Assembly (NCBI GenBank): GCA_019310485.1
Contig: JAFDEF010000034.1
Coordinates: 1-32,784, forward strand
DNA: 32,784 bases
Reading direction: 5' to 3'
Origin: Deltaproteobacteria bacterium
GTDB lineage: Bacteria; Desulfobacterota; DSM-4660; Desulfatiglandales; HGW-15
The notes under the pieces were generated by a model. That model saw nothing but the letters and a program-made list of their open reading frames with translations. It had not been told where the DNA came from and made no database searches. The translations under genes were made by a program, and so were the position numbers. Positions 5,930 through 15,596 of this stretch are shown piece after piece (positions within the stretch are counted from its first letter, which is position 1; each line of letters opens with the position of its first letter).

Positions 5930-7549
5930 ATGGCGAGAGGCAAAGGTTTGTTTCACTCCCCGTTTGATTTCAGCCATAAAATAATGAGGTTTCCGCTGAA
6001 GGGAAAAGCTCAAACACTGGGGGGGACCGATGAAGCCATCAGGACCCTGGTAGAAAACATTAATGATCTTTTCTACACCACCGACACTGAAGGCGTGGTG
6101 ACATACATTAGCCCTGTAGTGAAAACCATGATCGGGTATGAGCCCCGCGACATTATCGGCAGGCCGCTATGGGACATATTTTCCGAGGAAGACGCAGCTT
6201 CCGCAAAAGAGGATTTCAAGAGGACCGCCCGTTCCGGGCGCTTTATGCGAGCCGAGTACAGGGTGGTGGACAAGTCGGGGAAGACAAAGTGGATAAGGAC
6301 ATCAGGCAAACCAGCGTACAGCGATAATAAAATCATAGGCCTTCGCGCGGTCGCGACAGATATCACGAGGCTCAAGTGGGCGGAGGAGCGGTTGTCTCTT
6401 CTCTCTCAAGCAGTGGAGGGAAGCAGTGAAGGGATTGCCCTGAGTGATCTCGAGGGGAATCTGTTGTACGTGAACAAAGCGTTTGCCGAGCTTCACGGCT
6501 GTGAGCCCGAAGAAGTGATAGGCAAGCCGCTTTCCACTTTTCACACCCCCGAGCAGATGCCCGTTGTTGAGGAGGCACACCGGCAGGTACGCAATACAGG
6601 TAAGTTCATCGGCGAGATATGGCATGCCAGACGGGATGGGTCGGTTTTTCCTGGATTAATGCACAATTCACTTCTGAGAGGCAGCCGGGGGAGACCCATA
6701 GGGGTTATGGCGACACTTCGCGATATCAGCGACCTTAAAGAGGCAGAGGAAGCTATGCGCGAGAACCAGGCTGAGCTGGAAAGACGCGTCAAGAAGCGCA
6801 CCGCCGACCTGATGCGTGCCAAGGAAGAGCTCACGCAGGAGCTTAAAAAACGCAAGCAAGCCATGAACGAGCTGATAACGTATCAAGAAAGGCTTCGATC
6901 CCTTGCCTCAGAGCTGACTCTCACTGAAGAAAGAGAGCGCCAGCGAATAGCCACCTACCTCCATGACAATGTGGGCCACGCTCTTGCCATGGCTAAAATG
7001 AAGCTCGACAACGTTTTGAAATCGCTCACTTCACTTGATGCCATGACTTCCCTCGGGGAAGTGGAGGAAATGATCAAGAGCGCAATAGAGGAAGTCCGCT
7101 CCCTTACCTTTGAACTAAGCCCTCCAGTGCTCCACGAGCTTGGCTTTGTGGAAGCTGTTGACTGGCTGGCTGAGCAGTTTCACAAAGTAAATGGAATAGC
7201 GTGCAGAGTTACCTGCGACGAATTGCCAAAGCCTTTGGAGGAGGATATTTCCATTTTTCTCTTTCACTCGGTGAGGGAACTGATGGTCAACGTTGCCAAG
7301 CATTCCAAAGCGTGGGAGGCCAGGATAACAATTGAACGAGACAACGGGAACATCAGAATCATGGTGGAGGACAACGGCATAGGGTTTCCGGTCTCCAACC
7401 TTGACTCCTATTTGCAGGAAAACGGGGGATTCGGGCTTTTCAGCATCAGGGAGCGCTTTGAATCCATTGGGGGAAGCATGAAGATCGAATCCGAACCCGG
7501 CAATGGATGTAGCGTCACCCTGGTGGCCCCGCTTTCAGATGAGGCATAG
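5930..7549 (+). CDS. cytoplasmic PAS-PAS sensor histidine kinase (NarX/DegS-type)
   Basis: A 539-residue soluble sensor kinase with no membrane segment. Domains in order: PAS 1 (about residues 28-150, DLFYTTDTEGVVTYISP ... DIIGRPLWDIFSEED), PAS 2 (about 155-275, EGIALSDLEGNLLYVNKAF), coiled coil (about 275-330), HisKA_3 with the phospho-acceptor H345 in YLHDNVGHALAMAK, and a HATPase domain with an N-box (ELMVNVAKHSKA) and DNGIGF. ATG 5930 is preceded by AGGGGTGGA; an upstream in-frame TTG at 5903 has no ribosome site. Its partner is surely the NarL-type regulator 18 bp downstream. The signal is not evident; soluble PAS pairs often sense redox state or small ligands. Upstream sequence is RAYT element D, which may drive its transcription. 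Confidence 0.9.
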   Translation: MARGKGLFHSPFDFSHKIMRFPLKGKAQTLGGTDEAIRTLVENINDLFYTTDTEGVVTYISPVVKTMIGYEPRDIIGRPLWDIFSEEDAASAKEDFKRTARSGRFMRAEYRVVDKSGKTKWIRTSGKPAYSDNKIIGLRAVATDITRLKWAEERLSLLSQAVEGSSEGIALSDLEGNLLYVNKAFAELHGCEPEEVIGKPLSTFHTPEQMPVVEEAHRQVRNTGKFIGEIWHARRDGSVFPGLMHNSLLRGSRGRPIGVMATLRDISDLKEAEEAMRENQAELERRVKKRTADLMRAKEELTQELKKRKQAMNELITYQERLRSLASELTLTEERERQRIATYLHDNVGHALAMAKMKLDNVLKSLTSLDAMTSLGEVEEMIKSAIEEVRSLTFELSPPVLHELGFVEAVDWLAEQFHKVNGIACRVTCDELPKPLEEDISIFLFHSVRELMVNVAKHSKAWEARITIERDNGNIRIMVEDNGIGFPVSNLDSYLQENGGFGLFSIRERFESIGGSMKIESEPGNGCSVTLVAPLSDEA

Positions 7550-7567
7550 GAAAGCGGAAGGAGGACT

Positions 7568-8221
7568 ATGGCCATAAAGATCATCCTGGCAGACGATCAT
7601 AAGATCACCCGCGAGGGCCTTCTCAATATGCTTGAGGATGAGCCTGACATGAAGGTGATCGGCGAGGCTGAGAATGGCCGCAGGGCTCTTGAACTGTGCG
7701 TGACCAACTCGCCCGATATTGTAATCATGGATGTCACTATGCCTGACATGAACGGCATCAGTGCAACGCGAAGGATCACCTCCGAGTGTCCGAAAACCAA
7801 GGTGATAGCCTTATCCATGCACTCTGATAAGCGTTTTGTGAGAGGGATGTTTGAGGCAGGAGCTTCGGGCTACTTGCTCAAAGACTGCGCTTTTGAAGAG
7901 CTTGTGAGGGCTATTCGCGCAGTGAGCAACGGCCAGTTCTATGTGAGCCCCGCAATATCCGGGGTGGTGGTTGAGGAGATTCTTAAGCAGCCAGGGGCCA
8001 AGAGGGGGCTTCGCGCTTCGGTGCTCACAGACCGGGAGAGGGAGATTGTTCAGCTTTTAGCTGAGGGGAAAAGTACGAAGGAGATTGCCTACCGGTTGCA
8101 TCTCAGCGTGAAGACCGTGGAAACCCACAGGCGGCGTACCATGGAGAAGCTTGAGCTTCGCAGTATAGCCGAGCTTACTAAATTTGCCATCAAGGAGGGG
8201 CTGACCTCCCTGGAGTCCTGA
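7568..8221 (+). CDS. NarL/FixJ-type response regulator
   Basis: A 217-residue regulator: receiver domain (acidic pair in LADDH, phospho-acceptor D55 in IVIMDVTMPDMNG, K105 in YLLKD) followed by a LuxR-type helix-turn-helix (LTDREREIVQLLAEGKSTKEIAYRLHLSVKTVETHRRRTMEKL). It is the output partner of the adjacent HisKA_3 kinase, with which it forms an operon (18-bp gap, Shine-Dalgarno GGAAGGAGG). Targets cannot be read from the sequence; the lipoprotein gene 84 bp downstream is a possible co-transcribed or regulated gene. All key residues are present. Confidence 0.92.
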   Translation: MAIKIILADDHKITREGLLNMLEDEPDMKVIGEAENGRRALELCVTNSPDIVIMDVTMPDMNGISATRRITSECPKTKVIALSMHSDKRFVRGMFEAGASGYLLKDCAFEELVRAIRAVSNGQFYVSPAISGVVVEEILKQPGAKRGLRASVLTDREREIVQLLAEGKSTKEIAYRLHLSVKTVETHRRRTMEKLELRSIAELTKFAIKEGLTSLES

Positions 8222-8305
8222 ATCTACAGGGCTGGTTTGCAAGAGCATGGGTTCCATTTCGGGGCTATCCAACCCAGGCTGGTTTTGAGGAGAAAACGTT
8301 TTTCT

Positions 8306-9079
8306 ATGCAGTACAGACGGTATGCCGCAATATTTGCTCTGGCCCTTGTTCTCATTTCTACCAGCGGATGCATCTACCTTCGATTGCTCAAAGTCAAGCA
8401 ACAGCTTGCCGCCTACCGCGGGTACTTGAGGATTGAAAACCACACAGGTCTTTCCCTGCTTTTCCTTGAGCCCGTGCTTCTCAAGGATGACTTTCTTTTC
8501 CTGGCAAAACGCCATCCCACCAGAAACGAATCACTGGGACAAACAACGAGATGGCACTATCTCTTTGAAAAGAGGCTAGCGGAGGGGCAGAGCGAAAAAA
8601 GAAACTTTGACCTGCCAATGGATTTTTTCTTCCAACAAAATAAGCTGGTCATGGCAAGATTTCCGGTACGCTTCCTTATCATCCTCAAGAAACCCGTAAT
8701 TGTTCAGGGGCTCAGGGCACTCGGCAAAGCAAAGGTTTATCTGAACAGCAGGATTGTATCAGGGGACTTCTACGAGAATGCCGACATGGCCACTATCCGC
8801 GCTCCCACCAAGGCACAGATGCTCAAGCTGCTTGGGAAGCCCACGTTCAGCGAAACGGAAACAGGTGCGATAAAACTCACCTACCGCTACCGCCTACAAC
8901 CGGGCAAACAGGATGCTCAAAAACGCCCTGCCTCCGGATGGGTACGCTTGACCTTCGACTCCCGCACCGGTGCTCTCCTAAAGGGGGAGCTCAAATTTTC
9001 CATTATCCATCTTTCAATGGATTTCAGGCCGCCTAAGGAGAAAACACCTGCTCCGCGCCCGACCCCGATTGCCACCTGA
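8306..9079 (+). CDS. predicted lipoprotein of unknown function
   Basis: A 257-residue protein beginning MQYRRYAAIFALALVLISTS then G-C, a lipoprotein signal with the acylated cysteine at residue 22 (the -3 residue is T rather than the usual L, slightly atypical). The mature part is mostly beta-rich with basic patches, a YRYRLQPG segment after residue 190 and a proline-rich tail (PPKEKTPAPRPTP), suggesting an outer-membrane-anchored periplasmic protein. No family recognised. ATG 8306 is chosen because GAGGAGAAAA (8287-8296) precedes it and it opens directly on the signal peptide; an in-frame TTG at 8237 would add 23 residues in front of the signal. Same strand as the two-component pair. Confidence 0.65.
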   Translation: MQYRRYAAIFALALVLISTSGCIYLRLLKVKQQLAAYRGYLRIENHTGLSLLFLEPVLLKDDFLFLAKRHPTRNESLGQTTRWHYLFEKRLAEGQSEKRNFDLPMDFFFQQNKLVMARFPVRFLIILKKPVIVQGLRALGKAKVYLNSRIVSGDFYENADMATIRAPTKAQMLKLLGKPTFSETETGAIKLTYRYRLQPGKQDAQKRPASGWVRLTFDSRTGALLKGELKFSIIHLSMDFRPPKEKTPAPRPTPIAT

Positions 9080-9194
9080 TACACACTTCTCATTTGCAAG
9101 AAGCCTCCCGTGTTTTAAGGGGAGAAAATTTTAATCAACATAGGATGAAACCAAAAATCAAAAAACGAATCTTTTATGGTTAAGGCCCGTGTGG

Positions 9195-9223
9195 TTGACA
9201 AAGAAGGAGGGCCGTGCTAATTG
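9195..9223 (+). promoter_or_regulatory. candidate sigma70 promoter of trxA-trxB-bamD
   Basis: TTGACA at 9195-9200, a 17-bp spacer and TAATTG at 9218-9223, about 48 bp before the trxA start codon. The -35 is perfect; the -10 is weak. Confidence 0.5.
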
Positions 9224-9271
9224 AGGTTATCATTTCCGAGCATGAATTTAGGGAAAGGAGATTGAGTAGCA

Positions 9272-9595
9272 ATGGGTGATCTTTTGCACGTTACAGACGA
9301 AAATTTTGACAAGGAAATCATTGCGTCTGATATCCCGGCAATCGTGGATTTCTGGGCTGAATGGTGTGGCCCTTGCAAAATGGTTGCTCCTGCAGTTGAG
9401 CAACTTGCTGAAGAATACAAGGGCAAGGTAAAGGTTGCCAAGATGGACGTTGATCAGAACAGGGCAACTCCTGCGCGTTTCGGCATAAGGAATATTCCCA
9501 CCCTGATGCTTTTCAAGGGAGGGGAAGTGGCGCAGGTAATTGTTGGTGCTCAACCAAAGAACTATATCGAAGGTGAATTGAAAAAACTTCTCTAA
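9272..9595 (+). CDS. trxA: thioredoxin
   Basis: A 107-residue thioredoxin, full length for the family. Seen directly: the active site FWAEWCGPCKMVAP with C32 and C35, the buried aspartate (IVDFW), and the cis-proline segment NIPTLMLFKGG. It is the cytosolic dithiol donor reduced by the TrxB encoded 4 bp downstream. In sulfate reducers the pair also supports ribonucleotide reduction and oxidative-stress repair. Shine-Dalgarno GGAAAGGAG is 12 nt upstream. Confidence 0.95.
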   Translation: MGDLLHVTDENFDKEIIASDIPAIVDFWAEWCGPCKMVAPAVEQLAEEYKGKVKVAKMDVDQNRATPARFGIRNIPTLMLFKGGEVAQVIVGAQPKNYIEGELKKLL

Positions 9596-9599
9596 GAGA

Positions 9600-10523
9600 A
9601 TGTACGACATTATCATAATAGGAGGAGGCCCCGCAGGTCTTACTGCAGGGCTTTATAGTGCAAGGGCCCGGCTGGACGTTTTGCTCCTGGAGCGGCTGGC
9701 ACCGGGCGGACAGGTGCTCACAACCGACTGGGTGGAAAACTATCCCGGCTTTCCGGATGGGGTCTCAGGCTTTGAGCTGATAGACAGGATGAAAGCCCAG
9801 GCTGAAAAATTCGCGCTCAGGATTCAGACAGAAGACGTCAGCAGGGTTGATCTTTCCGGGCAAAAGAAGGTTGTCTACACCAGCCAGGGGCAGCTTGAGA
9901 CAAAGGCGATCATTCTTGCCTGCGGTGCCACGTGGAAGAAGCTTGGCATAGAGGGGGAGGAAGACCTGATAGGCAGAGGAGTCTCCTTCTGTGCCACGTG
10001 CGATGGGCCCTTTTACAGGGACCAGGAAGTGGCAGTCATAGGCGGGGGAGATACTGCCGTGGAAGAGGCCCTTTTTCTGACACGATTTGTGAGCAAGGTT
10101 TACCTTATTCACCGCAGAGATGAATTGCGCGCAACCAAGCTTTTGCAGGAACGCGCCATGGCCGAGAAGAAAATAGAGTTCATCTGGGACACAGTGCCTC
10201 AGAGAATCCTGGGACATGACGGCGTTGAAGCAATAGAGCTCAGGAATGTTAAAACCGGAAGCGCCAGCAAGAAAGATGTGAAGGGGGTTTTTGTTTTTAT
10301 CGGCACCATCCCCAACACTGAGCTGGTAAAAGGGCAGGTTGAGCTTGACGAAAACGGGTCTGTGATCACAGACAATAACATGGAGACTTCGGTTCCAGGG
10401 GTTTTTGCAGCAGGGGACCTGAGATCCAAGCTTTTCAGGCAGATCTCAACTGCTGTGGGCGAAGGTGCTGCAGCTTCTTTTGCTGCAGAAAAATATGTGG
10501 AAAACTATAAGGAGCGCGGGTAG
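9600..10523 (+). CDS. trxB: thioredoxin reductase
   Basis: A 307-residue low-molecular-weight flavoenzyme that transfers electrons from NADPH to thioredoxin. Seen directly: FAD-binding IIIGGGPAGLTAG near residue 6-16, redox-active CATC (C131, C134), the NAD(P)H-binding GGGDTAVEEA (148-157) followed by HRRDELRA, and the C-terminal FAD segment GVFAAGDLR. HRRDxxRA agrees with NADPH preference. The start codon follows the trxA stop by 4 bp with only a weak ribosome site, suggesting translational coupling. Confidence 0.95.
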   Translation: MYDIIIIGGGPAGLTAGLYSARARLDVLLLERLAPGGQVLTTDWVENYPGFPDGVSGFELIDRMKAQAEKFALRIQTEDVSRVDLSGQKKVVYTSQGQLETKAIILACGATWKKLGIEGEEDLIGRGVSFCATCDGPFYRDQEVAVIGGGDTAVEEALFLTRFVSKVYLIHRRDELRATKLLQERAMAEKKIEFIWDTVPQRILGHDGVEAIELRNVKTGSASKKDVKGVFVFIGTIPNTELVKGQVELDENGSVITDNNMETSVPGVFAAGDLRSKLFRQISTAVGEGAAASFAAEKYVENYKERG

Positions 10524-10566
10524 AAGTTCGGCGCACGTGCCCGTGCGGGCTCCTCTCGACAAAGAC

Positions 10567-11265
10567 ATGATGAAAAAGAGTTACCCGGAAGCCAGGTACG
10601 CCCTGGTGTTGTTCCTCGCAATTTTCCTGCTCAGCGGGTGCACTTTGATGCACTGGTTCCTGGGGGAAGAAGAGGAGAAAAGCCCCCAGGAACTGATGAG
10701 AGACGGGGTGGGAAATCTTGAAAGCGGGCGTTACAAGGCAGCTGTTGAGGCATTTCAAAAGATCAAGGACCGCTACCCTTACAGCAAGTACGCTGTGCTG
10801 GCCGAATTGAAAATGGCCGATGCCCTTTACCTCACGAAAGAATGGGACCAGGCGCTTGAAGGTTACAGGGAGTTCGAGAAGCTCCACCCCAAACACAAGG
10901 AAATCCCCTATGTCATCTACCAGGAAGGCATGTGCTTTTTCAGGCAGATGCGCTCCATTGACCGGGAGCAGACCCATACCCTGAAAGCAAAGCAGGAGTT
11001 TGAAAGGTTGATCCGCAAGTTCCCGAGAGATGAGTATGCCAACAGGGCGCGGAGAAACCTGCGGAAGTGCTACATCTTCCTGGCCGAATACGAGCTTTAC
11101 GTGGGCAATTTCTACTACAAAAAAGGAAAGTACAGGGCAGCGCTTGGCAGGTATCTTTACCTTCTCAAGCACTACCCGGACATGGGCCAGTACAGCCGGG
11201 CCCTGGAAAAAATCAGCAAGTGCAAGGAGAAGATAGCCAAAGAAGAGGCAAAGAAAAAAGGGTAG
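10567..11265 (+). CDS. bamD: BamD-like outer-membrane assembly lipoprotein
   Basis: A 232-residue lipoprotein with tetratricopeptide-type repeats, matching the BamD (ComL/YfiO) layout of the beta-barrel assembly machinery. Seen directly: signal peptide ending FLLSGC (acylated C25), then EKSPQELMRDGVGNLESGRY, AFQKIKDRYPYSKYAVLAELKMAD, YREFEKLHPKHKEIPYVIYQEGMCFF and RDEYANRARRNLRKC, each fitting successive BamD repeats. ATG 10567 or the adjacent 10570 opens on the signal peptide; an in-frame start at 10465 overlaps trxB and is unlikely. No clear ribosome site. It ends 3 bp from the convergent alaS stop, leaving no space for a dedicated terminator. Confidence 0.85.
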   Translation: MMKKSYPEARYALVLFLAIFLLSGCTLMHWFLGEEEEKSPQELMRDGVGNLESGRYKAAVEAFQKIKDRYPYSKYAVLAELKMADALYLTKEWDQALEGYREFEKLHPKHKEIPYVIYQEGMCFFRQMRSIDREQTHTLKAKQEFERLIRKFPRDEYANRARRNLRKCYIFLAEYELYVGNFYYKKGKYRAALGRYLYLLKHYPDMGQYSRALEKISKCKEKIAKEEAKKKG

Positions 11266-11268
11266 GTA

Positions 11269-13908
11269 CTACTTTGATGCGATCATTTCTTCTGCTGCCT
11301 TGAGCGCACGGTCCAACTCCTCCGGCCTGGGGCCACCTCCCTGGGCCATGTCTGCACGGCCACCTCCCTTACCTCCAACAATGCCCGCCAGGTGAGTTAT
11401 GATGCGGCCTGCCTGATACTTATCAACAAGATCCTTGCTGACCATGCAAAGAAGCATGGCCTTGCGGTCTTTTCTTGCACCCAGCACAATAACACCTGAT
11501 CCGAGCTTTTCTCTGATCCGGTCGCCGAAATCCCGCAGCTCTTTTGGGGAGGAGGCGCCAACCTCGCGCACCAGGAGCCTGGTGCCGTCAATTTCACGCA
11601 TCCCGGCAAGCAGGTCAACGGAGCGCGAGCTCAGGACCTTTGCTCGCAGGGATTCAATTTCCCTTTCCTTTTCCCTGTTTTCTTTGAGAAGCTTTTCAAG
11701 TTTTTCCGTAACTTTGTCGGGGGAGGCCTTAAGCAGGCCTGCTATGTTTCTTAGCTGTTCTTCCTGTGCCTGCGTGTACTCGAGTGCTGCCTTTCCGGTC
11801 AGGGCTTCTATGCGGCGGACATTGGCTCCGACAGCAGATTCACTGACTATCTTGAAAAGCCCTATATCGCCGGTCCTTGCCGTATGAGTTCCGCCGCAAA
11901 GTTCCATGCTCACCCCGTCGCCTATTGAGACAAGCCTGACTTTTTCGCCGTATCGTTCCTCAAAAATGGCCATTGCGCCGGTCTTCATGGCCTCTTCCCG
12001 GGAAAGGACCCTGGTACTTAGAGGATGGTTTTCCCTGATGTACTTGTTTACAAGACTTTCAACCTCTTTCAGGGTTTCGTGTGCGACCTGTGTGAAGTGG
12101 CTGAAATCGAAACGGAAGCGTTCAGGGGATACCAGTGAGCCTGCCTGTTTTACATGAGGGCCGAGCACCTCTCTCAAGGCCGCGTGCAGCAAGTGGGTCG
12201 CCGTATGGTTAAGGGCCGCGGCTTTTCTTGCCTCTTCATTGACCCTGGCTTCTACATCCTCCCCCTCAGAGAGGCACCCTTCTACAAGCTTTCCAATGTG
12301 AACAATGAGATTATCTGAATACCTGACAGTGTTTGTGACCTGAAATCTTGCCCCCTGGCGCAAAAGCCAGCCAGTGTCTCCCACCTGGCCGCCTGCCTCA
12401 CCGTAAAAAGGTGTGCTTTGAAGAACCACCTCTGCTTCTTGGCCAGCCTCAACTGACTTGACCCGCTTGCCCTTTTTCACAATGGCTGCTACCTTTGCTG
12501 TCGAGACCAGGGTTTCATAGCCCAGGAACTCTACGCTCAGGCCCCCGGAGGAAAGCTTGAGGTAGACTTCGGGCACTTGTTCTTCCCCACTTCCTTTCCA
12601 CGATTCCTGTGAAAGGCTCCTCTGCCTGGCCATGGATTGCTCGTAGCCTGCGAGGTCAACTTTGAGACCCTCCTCCCTGGCAACGTCTTGCACAATATCG
12701 AGGGAAAGACCGTAGGTGTCGTAAAGCTTGAAGGCAAGGGACCCGGGAATCGTGTCTTTGCCCTTTTCTTTTATCTCATCCAAGCTTTCCCCTAGTACCT
12801 TCATGCCGTAGTAGAGGGTATCGGCAAAGCGCTTTTCCTCGTTCAGGATTATTCCTTCAATAAGGCTCCTCGCACTCACGAGCTCTCCGTAATCCCTGCC
12901 CATTATGTCAATGACCTTGCCTGCTACCAGATGGAGAAAAGGCTCCTTCAGGCCGAGCACCTGCCCGAAGCGAATCGCTCTTCGCATGATGCGCCTTAGC
13001 ACGTAGCCGCGGCCTTCATTTGAGGGAATTACGCCGTCCCCGATCAGGAAAGCGGCGGCGCGTGAGTGGTCGGCAATAACCCGAAAAGAAACATCCTGTT
13101 TTTCCTCTTTCCCGTAACTTTTTTCAGCAATATCTTCAATGAAACCGATAATATCTGAGAAGAGATCCGTGTCGTAGTTGGAGGTTACACCCTGCACCAC
13201 GGCTGCAAGCCTTTCAAGGCCCATGCCTGTGTCAATGTTTGTTTTGGGCAGGGGAGTAAGCTTTCCACTCGGGTCGCGGTCAAACTGGGTGAAAACAAGG
13301 TTCCAGATCTCAAGGTATCGGTCGCAGTCACACCCTGGGCCGCAATCCGGTTTTCCGCACCCAAGAGCCTCTCCCTGGTCTATCAGGACCTCGGAGCAGG
13401 GTCCGCAGGGGCCTGTATCGCCCATGGCCCAGAAGTTGTCTTCTTCTGCAAGCCTTACGATCCTTTCTGAAGGAATCCCTATTTCCTGCTCCCAAATGCT
13501 GTAAGCCTCATCGTCATCTTCGTAAACCGAGGCATACAATTTGTCGGCAGGGAGGTTATAGCCCTGTGTGAGCAGTTCCCATGCCCACTGAATGGCCTCA
13601 AGCTTGAAGTAATCGCCAAAGGAGAAGTTGCCGAGCATCTCAAAGAACGTATGGTGCCGGCCTGTGTAACCCACATTTTCAAGGTCATTGTGCTTTCCGC
13701 CTGCACGGACGCACTTCTGGGACGTGGCCGCCCTGGTGTAGCTTCTTGTCTCTGTTCCAAGGTAGAGGCCCTTGAATTGAACCATGCCGGCATTTGTGAA
13801 AAGCAGGCTGGGGTCGTCGCGAGGTACGAGCGGTGAGCTGGGGACAATCTCGTGGCCCCTTGCCTTGAAAAAGTCTAAAAAATAACTTCTTATTTCCCTG
13901 AAATTCAT
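11269..13908 (-). CDS. alaS: alanyl-tRNA synthetase
   Basis: An 879-residue class II synthetase, full length. Seen directly, N to C: catalytic core ([30 protein letters not shown] start, [37 protein letters not shown]), the tRNA-recognition region ([28 protein letters not shown]), the editing domain with zinc ligands in [13 protein letters not shown] and [15 protein letters not shown], and the C-Ala domain ending [15 protein letters not shown]. Two in-frame cysteine-rich segments ([15 protein letters not shown]) between the core motifs are characteristic of some bacterial AlaRS. The start codon overlaps the recA stop by 4 bp (ATGA), so it is translationally coupled to recA, with no recX between them. 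Confidence 0.97.
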   Translation of the reverse strand: MNFREIRSYFLDFFKARGHEIVPSSPLVPRDDPSLLFTNAGMVQFKGLYLGTETRSYTRAATSQKCVRAGGKHNDLENVGYTGRHHTFFEMLGNFSFGDYFKLEAIQWAWELLTQGYNLPADKLYASVYEDDDEAYSIWEQEIGIPSERIVRLAEEDNFWAMGDTGPCGPCSEVLIDQGEALGCGKPDCGPGCDCDRYLEIWNLVFTQFDRDPSGKLTPLPKTNIDTGMGLERLAAVVQGVTSNYDTDLFSDIIGFIEDIAEKSYGKEEKQDVSFRVIADHSRAAAFLIGDGVIPSNEGRGYVLRRIMRRAIRFGQVLGLKEPFLHLVAGKVIDIMGRDYGELVSARSLIEGIILNEEKRFADTLYYGMKVLGESLDEIKEKGKDTIPGSLAFKLYDTYGLSLDIVQDVAREEGLKVDLAGYEQSMARQRSLSQESWKGSGEEQVPEVYLKLSSGGLSVEFLGYETLVSTAKVAAIVKKGKRVKSVEAGQEAEVVLQSTPFYGEAGGQVGDTGWLLRQGARFQVTNTVRYSDNLIVHIGKLVEGCLSEGEDVEARVNEEARKAAALNHTATHLLHAALREVLGPHVKQAGSLVSPERFRFDFSHFTQVAHETLKEVESLVNKYIRENHPLSTRVLSREEAMKTGAMAIFEERYGEKVRLVSIGDGVSMELCGGTHTARTGDIGLFKIVSESAVGANVRRIEALTGKAALEYTQAQEEQLRNIAGLLKASPDKVTEKLEKLLKENREKEREIESLRAKVLSSRSVDLLAGMREIDGTRLLVREVGASSPKELRDFGDRIREKLGSGVIVLGARKDRKAMLLCMVSKDLVDKYQAGRIITHLAGIVGGKGGGRADMAQGGGPRPEELDRALKAAEEMIASK

Positions 13909-14948
13909 TTTGCCGCTTTCTCTGGTTCTGAACTGCTTTCCTTTTCCCGAACCTTCTTGAGTCCTGTCTTTTCTCGTACAAGATCCGCAATCTTATCCCT
14001 GATATCCGTATTTTCGGCAAGGAACCTTTTGACGTTTTCCCTTCCCTGGCCCATTCTTTCTCCTTCAAAGGAGTACCAGGCTCCGCTCTTTTCCACGATC
14101 CCCAGTGACACTCCCATGTCCAGGATGTCTCCCTCTTTTGAGATCCCGGTTCCGTAAATGATGTCAAACTCAGCTTCCTTGAAAGGCGGGGCTATCTTGT
14201 TTTTGACAACCTTGACCCTGGTCCTGTTTCCTATGACCTGGTCTCCGTCTTTAATGGCGCCGATTCGGCGGATGTCCAGTCGCTGCGAAGCATAGAATTT
14301 CAGGGCATTTCCGCCCGTGGTCGTTTCAGGGGAGCCGAACATAACGCCTATCTTCATCCTGATCTGGTTTATGAAGATGACACAGGTCAGCGACTTGCTG
14401 ATGGTTGCCGTGAGCTTTCGAAGGGCCTGTGACATCAGCCTTGCCTGCAGTCCCACGTGCTGGTCGCCCATGTCTCCTTCGATCTCTGCCCTGGGAACCA
14501 GCGCTGCCACTGAGTCAATAATGAGGGCGTCTATTGCGCCGCTCCGAACCAGTATTTCGGCAATATCCAGGGCCTGCTCCCCGGTATCCGGCTGGGAGAC
14601 CAGCAGGCTGTCAATATCCACCCCCAGATGCCTTGCGTAAGTTATGTCAAGGGCATGCTCTGCATCAATGAACGCGACCATGCCGCCCTTGGCCTGGGCC
14701 TCGGCCGCTATGTGCAGGGCCAGTGTTGTTTTGCCGGATGACTCAGGGCCGTATATCTCCACGACCCTTCCCCTGGGCACACCCCCGATTCCAAGGGCGT
14801 AGTCAAGGGCCAGAGAGGAGGTGGAAATGGCAGGAACGTCCAGGACGCGATCCTCCCCCAGCTTCATGATGGATCCTCGACCAAACTGCCTCTCAATCTG
14901 CGAGATGGCTTGCTCAACCGCTCTTTCACGGTCTGAATGATTTGCCAT
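13905..14948 (-). CDS. recA: recombinase RecA
   Basis: A 347-residue strand-exchange ATPase for homologous repair and SOS induction. Seen directly: Walker A GPESSGKT (67-74), Walker B region [12 protein letters not shown], loop L1 [26 protein letters not shown] segment, loop L2 [29 protein letters not shown] segment, and a lysine/glutamate-rich acidic tail. Strong ribosome site AGGAGGGGG just upstream. Downstream alaS overlaps its stop. A candidate promoter with repeats at the -10 lies in the 78-bp gap to thpR. Confidence 0.98.
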   Translation of the reverse strand: MANHSDRERAVEQAISQIERQFGRGSIMKLGEDRVLDVPAISTSSLALDYALGIGGVPRGRVVEIYGPESSGKTTLALHIAAEAQAKGGMVAFIDAEHALDITYARHLGVDIDSLLVSQPDTGEQALDIAEILVRSGAIDALIIDSVAALVPRAEIEGDMGDQHVGLQARLMSQALRKLTATISKSLTCVIFINQIRMKIGVMFGSPETTTGGNALKFYASQRLDIRRIGAIKDGDQVIGNRTRVKVVKNKIAPPFKEAEFDIIYGTGISKEGDILDMGVSLGIVEKSGAWYSFEGERMGQGRENVKRFLAENTDIRDKIADLVREKTGLKKVREKESSSEPEKAAK

Positions 14949-14971
14949 GTCTCCCCCTCCTGTCTTAACGA

Positions 14972-15019
14972 CTAAAGATGCTTTTAGTAGCTTTTAGCAA
15001 ATTACCCCCAAGTTCGCAA
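14972..15019 (-). promoter_or_regulatory. candidate recA promoter with operator-like repeats
   Basis: On the minus strand TTGCGA (15019-15014), a 17-bp spacer and TAAAAG (14996-14991) form a plausible promoter. Overlapping the -10 are two direct copies of CTAAAAGC (14997-14990 and 14987-14980, 10-bp period) followed by TTTAG, which makes an inverted pair with the nearer copy. The position is right for a LexA-type site, but the motif does not match the gammaproteobacterial SOS box; assignment to LexA is inference. Confidence 0.4.
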
Positions 15020-15026
15020 CCGCCCT

Positions 15027-15596
15027 CTACCCTGATAATGGAAAGGCAAGTAGCTTCGTGTACACGGCACCACCGGGTCTAAGATCGCTCCTGAAGAGAA
15101 CCAACTCGTTAAGCGAGCAAACAGGGCTTTTCAAGTCGCTGTAATCAGAAAGCAATTTTTCAAGCGTGCTGTTAGCCTTTTTTACTTTTCTGAACCTTCC
15201 AAGGGTCAGGTGCGGCTTAAAAGGTCTTTTCTCTTGCTTTACCCCAAGTGGCTTAAGCTCAGCCTGGAGGGAGTCCCTGAAGCGGGACATCTTTTCCAGA
15301 TCCCCCTCCAGGCCCAGCCACAGGACCCGCGGGCTCCGATTGTTGGGAAAGCATCCCATTCCCTCAAGAGAAATGGCGAAGGGAGCGAATTCTTTGCAAA
15401 CTTTTTTTGCCCTGGCCCCAACCTCCTCAACTGCCTCCTCTTTTATGTTACCCAGAAAAATGATCGTGAGGTGGATGTTTCCGGGCTTTACCCACCTCAC
15501 ATCCAGATCTGAACGGCTCAGCTCGCTGGAGGTGCGCTCAACAACGCTTTTTATATCCGGTGGCAGCTCAAACGCCAGGAAGGAACGGATTTCCAT
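15027..15596 (-). CDS. thpR: RNA 2',3'-cyclic phosphodiesterase (LigT/ThpR family)
   Basis: A 189-residue 2H phosphoesterase. Seen directly: the two H-x-T motifs, HLTIIFLG (H42, T44) and HLTLGR (H129, T131), about 87 residues apart, with RSFLAFELP at the N-terminus as in LigT/ThpR. The family opens 2',3'-cyclic phosphates on RNA; the physiological role is unclear. The gene starts inside the cinA 3' end (29-bp overlap), so it is translated from the same message; cinA-thpR-recA order is frequent in this bacterial group. Confidence 0.9.
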   Translation of the reverse strand: MEIRSFLAFELPPDIKSVVERTSSELSRSDLDVRWVKPGNIHLTIIFLGNIKEEAVEEVGARAKKVCKEFAPFAISLEGMGCFPNNRSPRVLWLGLEGDLEKMSRFRDSLQAELKPLGVKQEKRPFKPHLTLGRFRKVKKANSTLEKLLSDYSDLKSPVCSLNELVLFRSDLRPGGAVYTKLLAFPLSG

